Assembly (NCBI GenBank): GCA_900316835.1
Contig: ONEL01000004.1
Location: 62,001 to 126,000 of the forward strand
From: an uncultured Prevotellaceae bacterium
GTDB taxonomy: Bacteria; Bacteroidota; Bacteroidia; Bacteroidales; Muribaculaceae
Length of the DNA stretch: 64,000 bases
Reading direction: 5' to 3'
Shown here: positions 1 to 8,738 of the stretch, piece after piece
How the letters are laid out: each line of letters starts with the position of its first letter
How positions within the stretch are numbered: position 1 is the first letter of the stretch
Notes under the pieces: model-generated
The model's database searches: none
Told to the model about the DNA's origin: nothing
The model's input: the letters and a program-made list of their open reading frames with translations, nothing else
Position numbers and translations under genes: made by a program

Positions 1-612
1 TTATATTTCAGATATGGCACGATGGGATCGGCAAAGACCGCATTGCTGCTCACTCAGGCCTATAACTTTGAGGAACGAGGTCTCAAGTACTTGTGCATGA
101 AACCCATTATTGACAATCGCGAGAAAGAAAACGTGATTCGCTCACGAATTGGCATTGAACGAGAGTGCACATGGATATATCCTGAGATGAACATCTACGA
201 CTACGTTACCGAGCTCTACGATAGTAGCTTGGTGGTTAAAGACTGGATTTTAATTGATGAGTCGCAGTTTCTTACCGGGGACCAGATTGACCAACTGGCG
301 CGCATCGTTGACGACTATGGGACCAATGTGGTGTGCTACGGCCTGCGAACCGACTTCCAGTCGCATCTGTTTGATGGTTCCCGCCGATTGTTTGAGATTG
401 CCGACTCAATAGAGGAAATAAAATCGACCTGCGCTTGTGGACGCAAGACCAGCATCAACGCTCGCATTGACGCGCAGGGCAATATTGTCACCGACGGTAA
501 TCAGGTAGAGATAGGTGGCGATGACCGTTATGTGGCACTATGCCGCAGTTGCTGGCGCAACAAGCGCATAGAAAGCGCCGAACGCAACTCACTAAAGTTC
601 AAGAGCGAGTAA
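1..612 (+). CDS. tdk: Thymidine kinase (type II), 5'-truncated
   Basis: Phosphorylates thymidine to dTMP with ATP in cytosolic pyrimidine salvage. The reading frame is open from base 1 and begins inside the P-loop (RYGTMGSAKT), so only the first few residues lie outside the window. Further family marks are the Walker-B-like IDESQF near residue 85, YGLRTDFQ after it, and a C-terminal zinc site built from the CAC and CRSC cysteine pairs. The size fits type II (human TK1-like) kinases of about 200 residues. The gene is followed directly by a strong hairpin terminator, so it ends its transcription unit. Confidence 0.95.
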   Translation, partial: LYFRYGTMGSAKTALLLTQAYNFEERGLKYLCMKPIIDNREKENVIRSRIGIERECTWIYPEMNIYDYVTELYDSSLVVKDWILIDESQFLTGDQIDQLARIVDDYGTNVVCYGLRTDFQSHLFDGSRRLFEIADSIEEIKSTCACGRKTSINARIDAQGNIVTDGNQVEIGGDDRYVALCRSCWRNKRIESAERNSLKFKSE

Positions 613-629
613 ATTATTAATCATAGACC

Positions 630-687
630 AAGGAGGCGTTTCTTCCCAAAGCAATCACTTGTTGAAGAAACGTCTCCTTTTATTTTT
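630..687 (+). terminator. Rho-independent terminator after tdk
   Basis: A 15-16 bp stem (AAGGAGGCGTTTCTT at 630 against GAAGAAACGTCTCCTT ending at 679, with G-T wobble) closes a loop of about 18 bases and is followed by a T-rich run at 678-687. It lies 18 bp after the tdk stop. Confidence 0.88.
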
Positions 688-723
688 CACAGTCGGTTGA
701 GGGGGGGGCGGAGAGATTAGGAA

Positions 724-1062
724 TTAATCATCCTTTCCAAACATGAGATTCAGAACCCAGTTTACACATGCCAAAATAATGCTGAACAGAATTGCCGCCC
801 ACAAGTCCTCAACAATAAATCCTTTAATCAGCCAGGCACACAAGAGTACCATCAATCCATTGATAACAAAGGTGAACAACCCAAGTGTCAGGACATTTAT
901 AGGGAAGGAGAAAAATTTAACCACAGGGCGAACAACAGAGTTGATGGCACCAAGTACCACCGCAACAATTACAGCCACCCACCATGGTTCAATTGTTACA
1001 CTATCCATGAAATAGGCTGTGATTGCCACAGCAACTGTCGAAAGTATTAAACGAGCTATCAT
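724..1062 (-). CDS. Small four-helix membrane protein, phage-holin-4-superfamily / YvlD type
   Basis: A 112-residue, almost entirely hydrophobic protein with about four membrane helices (roughly residues 3-20, 28-46, 55-80 and 88-108). The motif GAINSVVRPVVKF between helices two and three is typical of the PF04020 family, often called phage holin family protein although it sits in ordinary chromosomal contexts. Its function is unknown; YvlD in Bacillus belongs to a cell-envelope stress operon. The start lies 30 bp after the asparaginase stop on the same strand, so the two are probably co-transcribed. There are no lysis genes nearby, so a holin role is not supported. Confidence 0.8.
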   Translation of the reverse strand: MIARLILSTVAVAITAYFMDSVTIEPWWVAVIVAVVLGAINSVVRPVVKFFSFPINVLTLGLFTFVINGLMVLLCAWLIKGFIVEDLWAAILFSIILACVNWVLNLMFGKDD

Positions 1063-1092
1063 TTTTGTATAAGATTAAGTTATATCCAAAAT

Positions 1093-2142
1093 TCAATTTT
1101 TCTCGGTCATCTCGCCACAAATGCTATGTTGCAAGTATTTTTCCACCTGGTTGCGTGGCAGATTCATTCCAAAGAGGTACATCATCTTTGTGATAGCAGC
1201 TTCGGTAGTAATATCGTGACCGCTGATAACCCCAGCCTTAGCGAGGGTGTTACCCGTGTCATAAAGATTGCTATTAACCGAGCCATTGCCACACTGCGTG
1301 ACATTGAGAATCACCACTCCCCTATTGATGGCATCGATAATGGGCTGTGTGAACCACTCGTTGCTTGGGCTATTGCCTGCGCCATAGGTCTTGAGCACAA
1401 CGCCTTTAACACCCGGCGTGTGCAGCAAGTATTCTAAAGTTTCCCGAGTCATTCCCGGATGCAACACTATAATCATCACATTAGGGTCCATGTGGTTGTG
1501 TACCATGAGCGGCCTGCTGTGAACAGTGCGATATAGCACATCCTCGTTAAAGGAGATATCAAGTCCTATGTGTGCCAAGTCGGGATAGTTATTGCTCATG
1601 AAAGCATTAAAATTGTCGGCACTAACTTTAGAGCTTCGATTACCCCTTATCAAGTGATTCTCAAATAGAATAGCCACCTCACGCACCATAGCCCCACCAT
1701 GGTCATCGGTAGCTGCCGCCACTTGCAAAGCAGTGATTAGGTTCTCCTCGCCGTCGGTACGCACCTCACCTATGGGCAGTTGCGAACCAGTGATAATCAC
1801 TGGTTTATCTAAGTTTTCAAGCATGAAGCTCAATGCCGATGCAGTATAAGCCATGGTGTCGGTGCCATGCAATATCACAAACCCGTCATAGTCGTCATAG
1901 TTTTTCTCCACCGCATTGGCAATGTTGCTCCAGTGACTGGGGTTCATGTTGCTACTGTCGATTGGAGGTTCAAACTGCAAGTTGTCGATGTGGTAGTCAA
2001 GCATCTTGATTTTAGGGACATTATCAATGAGATGGCTAAAATCAAACGGCTTGAGTACCTTAGTTTCAGGGTTCTCAATCATTCCTATAGTTCCACCAGT
2101 GTAAATGATTAAGATGCGAGGCTGTGCTATGTTGGTTGCCAT
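1093..2142 (-). CDS. ansA: L-asparaginase, type I (cytoplasmic)
   Basis: Hydrolyses L-asparagine to aspartate and ammonia. The first catalytic-threonine motif is YTGGTIGM near residue 15 and the second is HGTDTMAYTASAL near residue 93; GSQLPIG and the C-terminal-domain motif LKTYGAGN (near residue 250) also fit. At 349 residues and without a signal peptide it matches type I, AnsA-like enzymes rather than the periplasmic type II form. It sits between an esterase gene (67 bp upstream) and a small membrane-protein gene (30 bp downstream) on the same strand. Confidence 0.93.
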   Translation of the reverse strand: MATNIAQPRILIIYTGGTIGMIENPETKVLKPFDFSHLIDNVPKIKMLDYHIDNLQFEPPIDSSNMNPSHWSNIANAVEKNYDDYDGFVILHGTDTMAYTASALSFMLENLDKPVIITGSQLPIGEVRTDGEENLITALQVAAATDDHGGAMVREVAILFENHLIRGNRSSKVSADNFNAFMSNNYPDLAHIGLDISFNEDVLYRTVHSRPLMVHNHMDPNVMIIVLHPGMTRETLEYLLHTPGVKGVVLKTYGAGNSPSNEWFTQPIIDAINRGVVILNVTQCGNGSVNSNLYDTGNTLAKAGVISGHDITTEAAITKMMYLFGMNLPRNQVEKYLQHSICGEMTEKN

Positions 2143-2209
2143 TGTTATTAAGGATAAAAAGTTGGTTTAAGAAAGTAAGAAAGAAAGTATTTAGTGAGTG
2201 TTATTGCTA

Positions 2210-3109
2210 CTATTTCACACCAGCGTTAAAAGCCTTGTGAAAGAAGAGCAAGTGATAGTCAAGCGAGTTCACCCAGTAAGTCCAAGAATGGTTGCCTGGA
2301 CGCACGATATAGTCATGGGGTATTTTATACTTGAGCAACTCTTCGTGCAAAGCATTGTTGTCTTTGATAAAGATATCGTGAGTGCCATCATCAATAATAA
2401 TATTCTGGCCAGGCTCGAGACTTGGCACTAAACTTATTACCGAATGCGCCTTCCACACTTCTTTATTGCTCTCGAAATCTCCTAGTCGCTCGTTAATACG
2501 CCATCGGTTAGGAGAGCTATATATATCAACGCCACCGCTCATGCTACCACAGGAGCCATAAATCTCGGGGTGACGCCAAGCGAGCCACAAGGCGCCATGA
2601 CCTCCCATACTCAATCCAGTGATTGCGCGATATTTAGCTTCGTTGAGAGTGCGATAATTCGTCTCGATGTAGCGGCGTAGCTCGTGTGTCACATAAGTTT
2701 CAAACTGGCATGCCGGGTCGATGGGAGAATCGAAATACCAGCTATCCTGCCCATCGGGGCACACTATGATGACGCCATATTGCGAAGCCAGAGAGCGAAG
2801 ATCGGCCTTGCGAGCCCAGTCGCGATAGCTACCTTGTGCGCCATGCAGCAAGTATACAACAGGATAGAACTTAGTGGGGTTATCCTTCTGATAATACTGA
2901 GCAGGTAGCACAAGTGTGTTTTTAATTGTTCGCCCCATCTTGGCACTCATCACCTCAATGGTGTCGATTGTTCCCACTTGCTTCTCGGCATTGGCGATAG
3001 CCTGGTCGTAGATGCCCGAGAGCGGTGGTGTCACTTTTTGGGCAAGAGAGGCAAAATTTGTTATCGAAACAATGGCAAGCGCAACAAGCAATGTTATTTT
3101 CTTTTTCAT
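2210..3109 (-). CDS. Secreted esterase, alpha/beta hydrolase of the esterase D / feruloyl esterase family
   Basis: A 299-residue secreted serine hydrolase. The N-terminus MKKKITLLVALAIV is a cleavable signal peptide. The esterase-family fold (PF00756) shows in PVVYLLHGAQGS (oxyanion strand), the nucleophile elbow GLSMGGHG near residue 167, an acidic residue in DDGTHDIF, and the catalytic His in PGNHSW near the C-terminus. Relatives cleave acyl or feruloyl esters on plant polysaccharides or simple esters, so the substrate cannot be fixed here. It follows tadA by about 13 bp on the same strand. Confidence 0.88.
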   Translation of the reverse strand: MKKKITLLVALAIVSITNFASLAQKVTPPLSGIYDQAIANAEKQVGTIDTIEVMSAKMGRTIKNTLVLPAQYYQKDNPTKFYPVVYLLHGAQGSYRDWARKADLRSLASQYGVIIVCPDGQDSWYFDSPIDPACQFETYVTHELRRYIETNYRTLNEAKYRAITGLSMGGHGALWLAWRHPEIYGSCGSMSGGVDIYSSPNRWRINERLGDFESNKEVWKAHSVISLVPSLEPGQNIIIDDGTHDIFIKDNNALHEELLKYKIPHDYIVRPGNHSWTYWVNSLDYHLLFFHKAFNAGVK

Positions 3110-3122
3110 GATAGTAATAGTT

Positions 3123-3572
3123 TTATCGTTTTTTCTTAAAAAAATCGGTCATCAGCTGAGCGCATTCCTGAGCCAGCACTCCACCCACAACTTCAGTCTT
3201 CTTGTGGAAAGGATTGCTACAGAAGGTGTGATAACCACGCTTATCGTCGGTGGCTCCGTACACTACCCTATCAATCTGGCTCCATCCTAGAGCTCCAGCG
3301 CACATTAAGCAAGGCTCTACAGTAACATAAATAGTGCAACCGGTGAGATATTTTCCACCCAAGAAAGTAGATGCCGATGTTATTGCCTGCATCTCGGCAT
3401 GGGCTGTAACGTCGGTCAATGTCTCGGTGAGGTTATGCCCGCGGGCTATCACTCTTCCTTGACACACAATCACAGCTCCTATAGGCACCTCGTCGCGGCT
3501 TGCTGCTTCCTGTGCTTGTCGCAAAGCAAGTCGCATGAATTTCTCGTCGTTATTACTATTGTTTTCAAGCAT
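3123..3572 (-). CDS. tadA: tRNA-specific adenosine deaminase (TadA-type nucleoside deaminase)
   Basis: Deaminates adenosine 34 of tRNA-Arg(ACG) to inosine. The zinc-dependent cytidine/deoxycytidylate deaminase fold is clear: HAEMQAI supplies the His ligand and proton-shuttling Glu, and PCLMCAGAL supplies the two Cys ligands about 28 residues later. EVPIGAVIV at the N-terminus is also typical. The frame extends to a GTG at 3581, but the ATG at 3572 gives a normal 149-residue protein and is preferred. A guanine-deaminase-like specificity is possible, but size and motifs favour TadA. It lies between the BspA-like gene and the esterase gene with 10-20 bp gaps, suggesting co-transcription. Confidence 0.88.
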   Translation of the reverse strand: MLENNSNNDEKFMRLALRQAQEAASRDEVPIGAVIVCQGRVIARGHNLTETLTDVTAHAEMQAITSASTFLGGKYLTGCTIYVTVEPCLMCAGALGWSQIDRVVYGATDDKRGYHTFCSNPFHKKTEVVGGVLAQECAQLMTDFFKKKR

Positions 3573-3592
3573 GCCAGCCACCAGTTATTTTT

Positions 3593-4762
3593 TCACACAA
3601 AAATTTTCTTTACATAGTTTCCCACTCTCACAATATATACACGATTGCGAGGCAGGTCAATCACCTGGGCGTCGCTCGAAATGCGCTGGTAGTATAAACG
3701 CCCATTCATGTCCCACACGCTCACCCACTTGCGGTAGTTATCGCCATAGATATAGAGTGTGCCCTGACGAGCCACAATAATAGGCTCAGGCTCGGCTGGG
3801 AACGCATCATCTATAATATTATTGATACCTGTGGTAGCCTCGACGGTGAAATAAACCGGGTCGGCATCGCCCATCATGGTGGTGGGCACTATGGTATAGG
3901 TCACATCGTGGTCGGATGCCGGAAGATAGAAATGGTCGGCCGCAGTGACTGCAAGTAGTTCATCGTCATCACCAAGCACCTTGTAGGCGAAGTAATTCCC
4001 CAAGTCCACCCGTTGCCAGTCTTGATTAAATGTGTGGGGATTAAAGGTTAATTGTGGCGCTATGTCCTCGTTGGGGAACAGAGTGAAAGTATCTTCATCG
4101 CCCCACACTTTACTGGAGCTATAGGCATCCATCGCGTCATAGTCGGCAACAACAAGGTCTACACCTTTTACTCCTGTGAATATTGCCCATCCTGTCGCAC
4201 GAGGTGGCTTGGTTGCCGCACAATATATTTCATACAGATTGTGGCAATAGTTAAATGCGTAAGCCTCAATGAGCTTGAGGGTGGAAGGCATCATCACAGT
4301 GTGCAATAACGAGCATGATTGAAACGCTCCATAGCCTATTGTCTCCACCCCTTCGGGCAAAGCTATATTCACAATACTGGTGCCTGCAAAACAAGCCTCG
4401 GGAATGACTTTAAGATTTAGCGGCAAGGTGACACTAGTCAAATCATCGGCACCGGCAAAAGCCGCCTCACCTATTTTATTAACACTATTAGGAATTATTA
4501 CTTCAGTAACCTTCGACTGTGCAAAAGCCTCTTTAGCTATCGACGTAACCTTATAGTTATAACCCTCATAGTTAACCATGGGTGGAATTATTATCACGCC
4601 CTGATAGGCATTTACACCATCAACAATGTTGCAATCTACCGCCACTTGGTCATCGTCATTGGTAAAACTATAGACCAACCCTCCACTAGCAAAGTCGCCA
4701 GCACTAGCAGTAGCAAAAGCGAGAAACATGGAAACTATCAATAGAATATATCTGATGTTCAT
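3593..4762 (-). CDS. Secreted BspA-type leucine-rich repeat protein with a type IX-like C-terminal tail
   Basis: A 389-residue exported protein. The start chosen (MNIRYILL, ATG at 4762) puts a signal peptide of about 20 residues at the N-terminus; a longer frame reaches 4864 but adds a non-signal extension. Residues of about 65-185 hold BspA/TpLRR-like repeats (LRR_5), seen as IAKEAFAQSKVTEVIIPNSV, then GEAAFAGADDLTSVTLP and YGAFQSCSLLHTVMMP. The last 60 residues (VSVWDMNGRLYYQ ... VYIVRVGNYVKKIFV) have the shape of a T9SS type A sorting domain: beta-rich, ending in a basic-hydrophobic strand. Such proteins bind host or bacterial surfaces; the ligand here is unknown. Confidence 0.8.
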   Translation of the reverse strand: MNIRYILLIVSMFLAFATASAGDFASGGLVYSFTNDDDQVAVDCNIVDGVNAYQGVIIIPPMVNYEGYNYKVTSIAKEAFAQSKVTEVIIPNSVNKIGEAAFAGADDLTSVTLPLNLKVIPEACFAGTSIVNIALPEGVETIGYGAFQSCSLLHTVMMPSTLKLIEAYAFNYCHNLYEIYCAATKPPRATGWAIFTGVKGVDLVVADYDAMDAYSSSKVWGDEDTFTLFPNEDIAPQLTFNPHTFNQDWQRVDLGNYFAYKVLGDDDELLAVTAADHFYLPASDHDVTYTIVPTTMMGDADPVYFTVEATTGINNIIDDAFPAEPEPIIVARQGTLYIYGDNYRKWVSVWDMNGRLYYQRISSDAQVIDLPRNRVYIVRVGNYVKKIFV

Positions 4763-4870
4763 AGACGCGTCATTACATTTTAATCTACAAATTTCATTAA
4801 AAAACTTGACATCTGCAAGCGAAAGATAAAAAATCCTCAAAAAACACCAGTTTTTAATGCCCACATGTGG

Positions 4871-6253
4871 TTAACGCCCATTAGCAATGAGTTTTGCCTC
4901 CACTTTGTTTAATGTTATCTTGAACGCGACAACCACCATCGCACCTGTCAAAATCCACGAGGCTGGATAAGCCAGAATAAGGCGTTCGAAGCCAGGCCAC
5001 CAAGGGGTTACACAATAAATCCACACCAGCCTCAGCACACATGTTCCCAAGATTGTAAGCACAGCCGGTGTCATGCTATAGCCAAAAGCTCGCATGCAGG
5101 CACTAGGTATTTCATAAATGCTAGTGAGGAATATCCATAGCATTGCATATTCAAACCTGAGCATGCCATAATGCACCACCTGAGGGTCGCTGGTGAAAAG
5201 ACGTAAACAATATTCACCCTGCCACGTGACAGCAGCCGCAAACACACCACTAGAGAACACACTCATTATCATGCACAACACAAACACCCGCTTGCATCTA
5301 TCAATATTACCGGCGCCATAGTTTTGCCCTACAAATGTGGTTGCCGCTCCACTGAAAGCTGCTACAAAGAAATAGATTAGGAATTCAAATGTCAAGGCCG
5401 CCGCGTTGCCAGCTATCGCCTCGTGACCATAGCTATTAATAGCCGATTGAACAAACACATTTGCCACCGAGAACACACTGCTTTGCAAACCTGCGGGGAC
5501 ACCTATCAGCAAGATGCGTCGCAAGATAGATTTCTCGACTTTCATTCCTCTGAAATTCAGCTTAAAAGGCTCATTCTCATGAATCAAAATATAAATAATA
5601 CAGCCAGCACTCACCACATTAGAAACTGTCGTGGCTATAGCCACCCCCGCCACATCCATGTGGAACACAACCACCATGACAAGATTGAGCAAAGTGTTAA
5701 TAATGCCAGCAACAATAAGCACATAGAGAGGTCTACTTGAGTCGCCCATGCTTCGCAAGATTGCCGCGCCAAAGTTATAAAGCAAGATGAATGGAGCGCC
5801 AAGCATGTAAATGCGCAAATAAAGTACAGCTTTGTCGACGATTGCCGCCGGGGTTCCCATCATGAGGAGAATAGGTCTTGCCCCTATCCACCCGACAAAG
5901 ACAAGCACAAATCCACTCACCAGAGCAATGAGCATTGAGGAAGTGACAGCTTTAGAAATATCGTCGCGCTTGCGTTGCCCAATAAAATTAGCTATCACCA
6001 CATTGGTACCCAGCGAGATACCCACAAACAAATTCAGGAACAACGAGATGACGGGGGTATTAGTTCCCACCGCAGCAAGAGCCTCGCTACTAGCGAACTT
6101 GCCTACAATGGCGATATCCACCGAGTTGAATAACTGTTGCAAAATACTGCTTGCGGCAAATGGCAACGCAAACAATAGCAACTTGCGCAATAGCGGTCCA
6201 TGCAACATGTCCACTTCAGTCTTGCTATTTCTCCTGTAATGATTAATCATCAT
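4871..6253 (-). CDS. MATE-family multidrug/toxin exporter
   Basis: A 460-residue inner-membrane protein with twelve predicted helices in two six-helix halves, as expected of the MATE family. Family features include GPLLRKLLLFALPF at the start, FNSVDIAIVGKF in helix 2, and the second-half equivalents GVPAGLQSSVFS and FVGQNYGAGN. MATE proteins export cationic drugs or metabolites using a Na+ or H+ gradient; the substrate cannot be read from sequence. Its first codons overlap the end of the upstream esterase gene by 11 bp, so the two are translationally linked. Confidence 0.92.
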   Translation of the reverse strand: MMINHYRRNSKTEVDMLHGPLLRKLLLFALPFAASSILQQLFNSVDIAIVGKFASSEALAAVGTNTPVISLFLNLFVGISLGTNVVIANFIGQRKRDDISKAVTSSMLIALVSGFVLVFVGWIGARPILLMMGTPAAIVDKAVLYLRIYMLGAPFILLYNFGAAILRSMGDSSRPLYVLIVAGIINTLLNLVMVVVFHMDVAGVAIATTVSNVVSAGCIIYILIHENEPFKLNFRGMKVEKSILRRILLIGVPAGLQSSVFSVANVFVQSAINSYGHEAIAGNAAALTFEFLIYFFVAAFSGAATTFVGQNYGAGNIDRCKRVFVLCMIMSVFSSGVFAAAVTWQGEYCLRLFTSDPQVVHYGMLRFEYAMLWIFLTSIYEIPSACMRAFGYSMTPAVLTILGTCVLRLVWIYCVTPWWPGFERLILAYPASWILTGAMVVVAFKITLNKVEAKLIANGR

Positions 6254-6941
6254 GCGGGCAGTTATTAATTAACCAGGCAAAACCTCTCGCCAGTCTCACA
6301 TCGGGCTGACAGAAATGATTGCCAGGGTTCCATTCCAAGATTGTTTTAACTCCTTGATCATTTAGTGCGCTATAAGTCAGCCTCAATGCCTTCCCCACTT
6401 GTGCCATCACTTGATTTTTAGTCCTCTCTTCCTTGTCGCCTAGGCTCAAATAAACCTGTTGAGTGCCAATAGTATTTATGGTAGCATAATCCACCCATCG
6501 CGGAAACCACACCGAGGGTGACACCGCCGCCACACCATCGAAGACCGTTGTGTTATACCCAGCCCACAAAGCAAAAAGACCGGCAAGCGAATACCCTCCC
6601 AGCAGGCACTTCATGCCGGCAGGGTTGTAAGTGCGGTTATTCTTTAACTCAGGCAACAGAACACTTTCAATGAAATCAAGTGTGAGCTTTGCTCCCGTAC
6701 CAAATCCTTGCTTGCCAAACACTGGTGGCGCTTGCCATGGCGACAGTTCCTCTTGCCACTCATCGATTTTAATCCCTACCAAGCAAAAGCAATCGCCAGT
6801 TGCCGCAACAATAGCATCCACTTCATTGTCGAGAAGTGCCAAGTCGTGGTCGTCGATGGGTTGTACAATAAGCACTCGGGCATTAATTGATGTGTAAGTA
6901 TAAATTGTCTTGCCGTTTATTTTCGTTGTAAACTTTTCCAT
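6243..6941 (-). CDS. Cytoplasmic esterase-like alpha/beta hydrolase
   Basis: A 232-residue protein without signal peptide. The nucleophile elbow is GGYSLAGLFALWA (Ser near residue 128), AVSPSVWFPRW follows as in putative esterase/IroE-like hydrolases (PF00756), and a likely catalytic His lies in NPGNHF near the C-terminus. VYLSLGDKEERTKN matches the segment that usually carries the acidic residue. Enterochelin esterase-like enzymes share this layout, but no siderophore genes are near, so the substrate is open. It starts 19 bp after the RecD-like helicase stop and overlaps the MATE gene by 11 bp. Confidence 0.78.
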   Translation of the reverse strand: MEKFTTKINGKTIYTYTSINARVLIVQPIDDHDLALLDNEVDAIVAATGDCFCLVGIKIDEWQEELSPWQAPPVFGKQGFGTGAKLTLDFIESVLLPELKNNRTYNPAGMKCLLGGYSLAGLFALWAGYNTTVFDGVAAVSPSVWFPRWVDYATINTIGTQQVYLSLGDKEERTKNQVMAQVGKALRLTYSALNDQGVKTILEWNPGNHFCQPDVRLARGFAWLINNCPHDD

Positions 6942-6960
6942 TTGTTGTTATATAGATTTT

Positions 6961-8415
6961 TCAGTGCTCAAGTGGACAATTAATTAAGTAGACCTTGTTA
7001 CGAGCTCGGGTGATGGCAGTGTAGAGCCATCGCAGGAAATCAATAGTACCCAACGCATCGGGCATGATGCTTCCCATGTCGACAAACACATTTTTCCATT
7101 GCCCACCCTGCGCCTTGTGACAAGTGACAGCATAGGCAAATTTCACTTGCAGAGCATTGAAATAGGCGTGCTCTTTCATCTGCCTGTAGCGTTCGCGCTT
7201 GTTGCCAGTGCACTCATTGAGCACCTCGGTATAGAGTCGCTCACTTTGCGCGACAGTGATTGAAGGAGTGTCGCTAAGCAAGCTATCAACAATTATTTTC
7301 ACATCCATCTCCACATTGTCATGGTCGGGGAGCTCAACAGTGACATTAGCAAACCGCAATCCATACACCTGCTCAACCTCACCCCACACACGCTTAACTC
7401 GCATCACGTCGCCATTGGCTATGAAATCAATGTTGTCATAGTCCTTACTCCAGTAGTAATTATTCTTAGCCACAAGCAGCATATCACCAGTTGTAAGTTC
7501 TTCCTCCCGATATAGAATAGTGTTTCTCACCCCGCCATTATAAAGCGTGGCCCGCTTGTTACTGCGAGTTATAATTATTGTCTCGTCAATGCCATCGCGA
7601 TCGTAGGCATCACTCAAGGTTTCAAGCAAGAATTCGCCAGTTATTGCTTTCACGTCATCACATCCGTCGAGTTGCAACCGTGGCGGTACAAGCGCATCAC
7701 TGGTGAGGATATTGCGCACAAGCGTGGCATTGAGCAATATTCCCGAGCCGGCAGCTTGGCGCGCTATTTGCGATAGTGTCACATTGTAGACCGTGAGGCC
7801 ATACCCCTGCATCACCATTGCATTAAGTGCAGGACTCTCCTGCTGCCCCACCGGTGGCAACTGAGCATTATCGCCCATGAGCACGAGTTTGCAGCCCAAA
7901 CCATTGTAGACATATTGCACCAGGTCGTCGAGCAAGCGCCCTGTGCCAAAGATAGCCCCCTCGGCACTACCATTAGCAATCATCGAAGCCTCATCAACAA
8001 TAAACACTGTGTTAGTGTGCTTATTTTCGGCAAGTCCAAACCCTTCGCTCAAGTAACCGTCTTGTCGATAAATCTTTCGATGAATGGTAAAAGCCTGTCG
8101 ATGAGAATACTCACTAAGCACCTGAGCGGCACGCCCGGTGGGTGCCATTAGCACCACTTTCACACCCCGCCTAGAGAGAACCTGCACCACCGCCCCCATG
8201 AGCGACGTCTTGCCGGTTCCGGCATAGCCATTAAGCATGAAAACACTACGCTCATCGCCATATATTAAAAAATGAGAAAAAGCAGCAAAAGCCTCCACTT
8301 GCCCATCATTGGGCTCATAGGGCAACAAGTCTAGCACATCACGATAGAAATCGCTGATTTTAGGGTCATTAACATCAATGGCCGAAGACTTTATAATATT
8401 CTTTTTTTCATTCAT
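6961..8415 (-). CDS. ATP-dependent DNA helicase, RecD2/superfamily 1B-like
   Basis: A 484-residue SF1B helicase. Walker A is LNGYAGTGKTSL, Walker B is VFIVDEASMI, motif III is LMGDNAQLPPVG, and the C-terminal UvrD_C_2 part holds YAVTCHKAQGGQW with WLYTAITRARNKVYL (motif VI). It lacks the N-terminal regions of full RecD2 (about 740 residues) and of RecD, so it is the short Bacteroidetes form (exodeoxyribonuclease V alpha-like). Role: 5'-3' DNA unwinding in repair or recombination (family knowledge). GTG at 8421 is possible, but a promoter -7 element overlaps it, so ATG at 8415 is preferred. Confidence 0.9.
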   Translation of the reverse strand: MNEKKNIIKSSAIDVNDPKISDFYRDVLDLLPYEPNDGQVEAFAAFSHFLIYGDERSVFMLNGYAGTGKTSLMGAVVQVLSRRGVKVVLMAPTGRAAQVLSEYSHRQAFTIHRKIYRQDGYLSEGFGLAENKHTNTVFIVDEASMIANGSAEGAIFGTGRLLDDLVQYVYNGLGCKLVLMGDNAQLPPVGQQESPALNAMVMQGYGLTVYNVTLSQIARQAAGSGILLNATLVRNILTSDALVPPRLQLDGCDDVKAITGEFLLETLSDAYDRDGIDETIIITRSNKRATLYNGGVRNTILYREEELTTGDMLLVAKNNYYWSKDYDNIDFIANGDVMRVKRVWGEVEQVYGLRFANVTVELPDHDNVEMDVKIIVDSLLSDTPSITVAQSERLYTEVLNECTGNKRERYRQMKEHAYFNALQVKFAYAVTCHKAQGGQWKNVFVDMGSIMPDALGTIDFLRWLYTAITRARNKVYLINCPLEH

Positions 8416-8420
8416 TGCCA

Positions 8421-8450
8421 CAAAATTAACAACATTTTCTCTATTTTCAA
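8421..8450 (-). promoter_or_regulatory. Promoter abutting the helicase start codon
   Basis: Read on the minus strand: TTG at 8450-8448, 19 bp, then TAATTTTG at 8428-8421, a full match to the Bacteroidetes -33/-7 pattern. The expected transcription start is about 8412-8416, at or next to the ATG at 8415, which implies a leaderless or nearly leaderless message. Confidence 0.65.
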
Positions 8451-8461
8451 GAAAAAAACAT

Positions 8462-8469
8462 TATCTTTG
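8462..8469 (+). promoter_or_regulatory. Promoter -7 element of tRNA-Ser
   Basis: TATCTTTG matches the Bacteroidetes TAnnTTTG element and lies 20 bp before the mature tRNA 5' end, the usual spacing for a tRNA gene. Confidence 0.75.
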
Positions 8470-8489
8470 CACCGCAAAAATAACAAAAC

Positions 8490-8577
8490 GGAGTGGTGCT
8501 CGAGTGGCTGAAGAGGCACGCCTGGAAAGCGTGTAACCGTCACAAGCGGTTCCCGAGTTCGAATCTCGGTCACTCCG
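8490..8577 (+). tRNA. tRNA-Ser (anticodon GGA)
   Basis: An 88-nt class II tRNA. The acceptor stem GGAGTGG (8490-8496) pairs with TCACTCC (8570-8576), G8577 is the discriminator, and CCA is not encoded. Anticodon stem CACGC/GCGTG encloses loop CTGGAAA with GGA at 8524-8526, reading UCC/UCU. A long variable arm (AACCGTCACAAGCGGTT) and the T-loop TTCGAAT confirm serine. Confidence 0.97.
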
Positions 8578-8595
8578 CTAGGAAAGAGAGGAAAT

Positions 8596-8646
8596 CCTGC
8601 ATGTGATTGCGCCATTAGTGGCACACGTATGCAGGGTTAATTTTTC
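8596..8646 (+). terminator. Hairpin terminator after tRNA-Ser
   Basis: CCTGCAT (8596) pairs with ATGCAGG (8629-8635), extended inside by GTG/CAC and a nested GCCA-TTAG-TGGC hairpin. A T-run follows at 8641-8645. It starts 18 bp after the tRNA. Confidence 0.75.
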
Positions 8647-8668
8647 TTGAAGATTAATGTATGTTTTC

Positions 8669-8701
8669 TTGCATAAGATATTATATTTTGTTGTAATTTT
8701 G
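8669..8701 (+). promoter_or_regulatory. Promoter of the YitT-family gene
   Basis: TTG at 8669-8671, 22 bp, then TAATTTTG at 8694-8701 (Bacteroidetes -33/-7 pattern). It leaves a leader of about 30 nt before the ATG at 8739. Confidence 0.7.
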
Positions 8702-8738
8702 CAGTCTGAAAATAACAACAATATATTTTTTAAAAACG

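Noticed and set aside
724..1062. Phage holin and therefore prophage remnant
   Set aside because: The family name is misleading; no other phage gene lies nearby and the neighbours are housekeeping genes.
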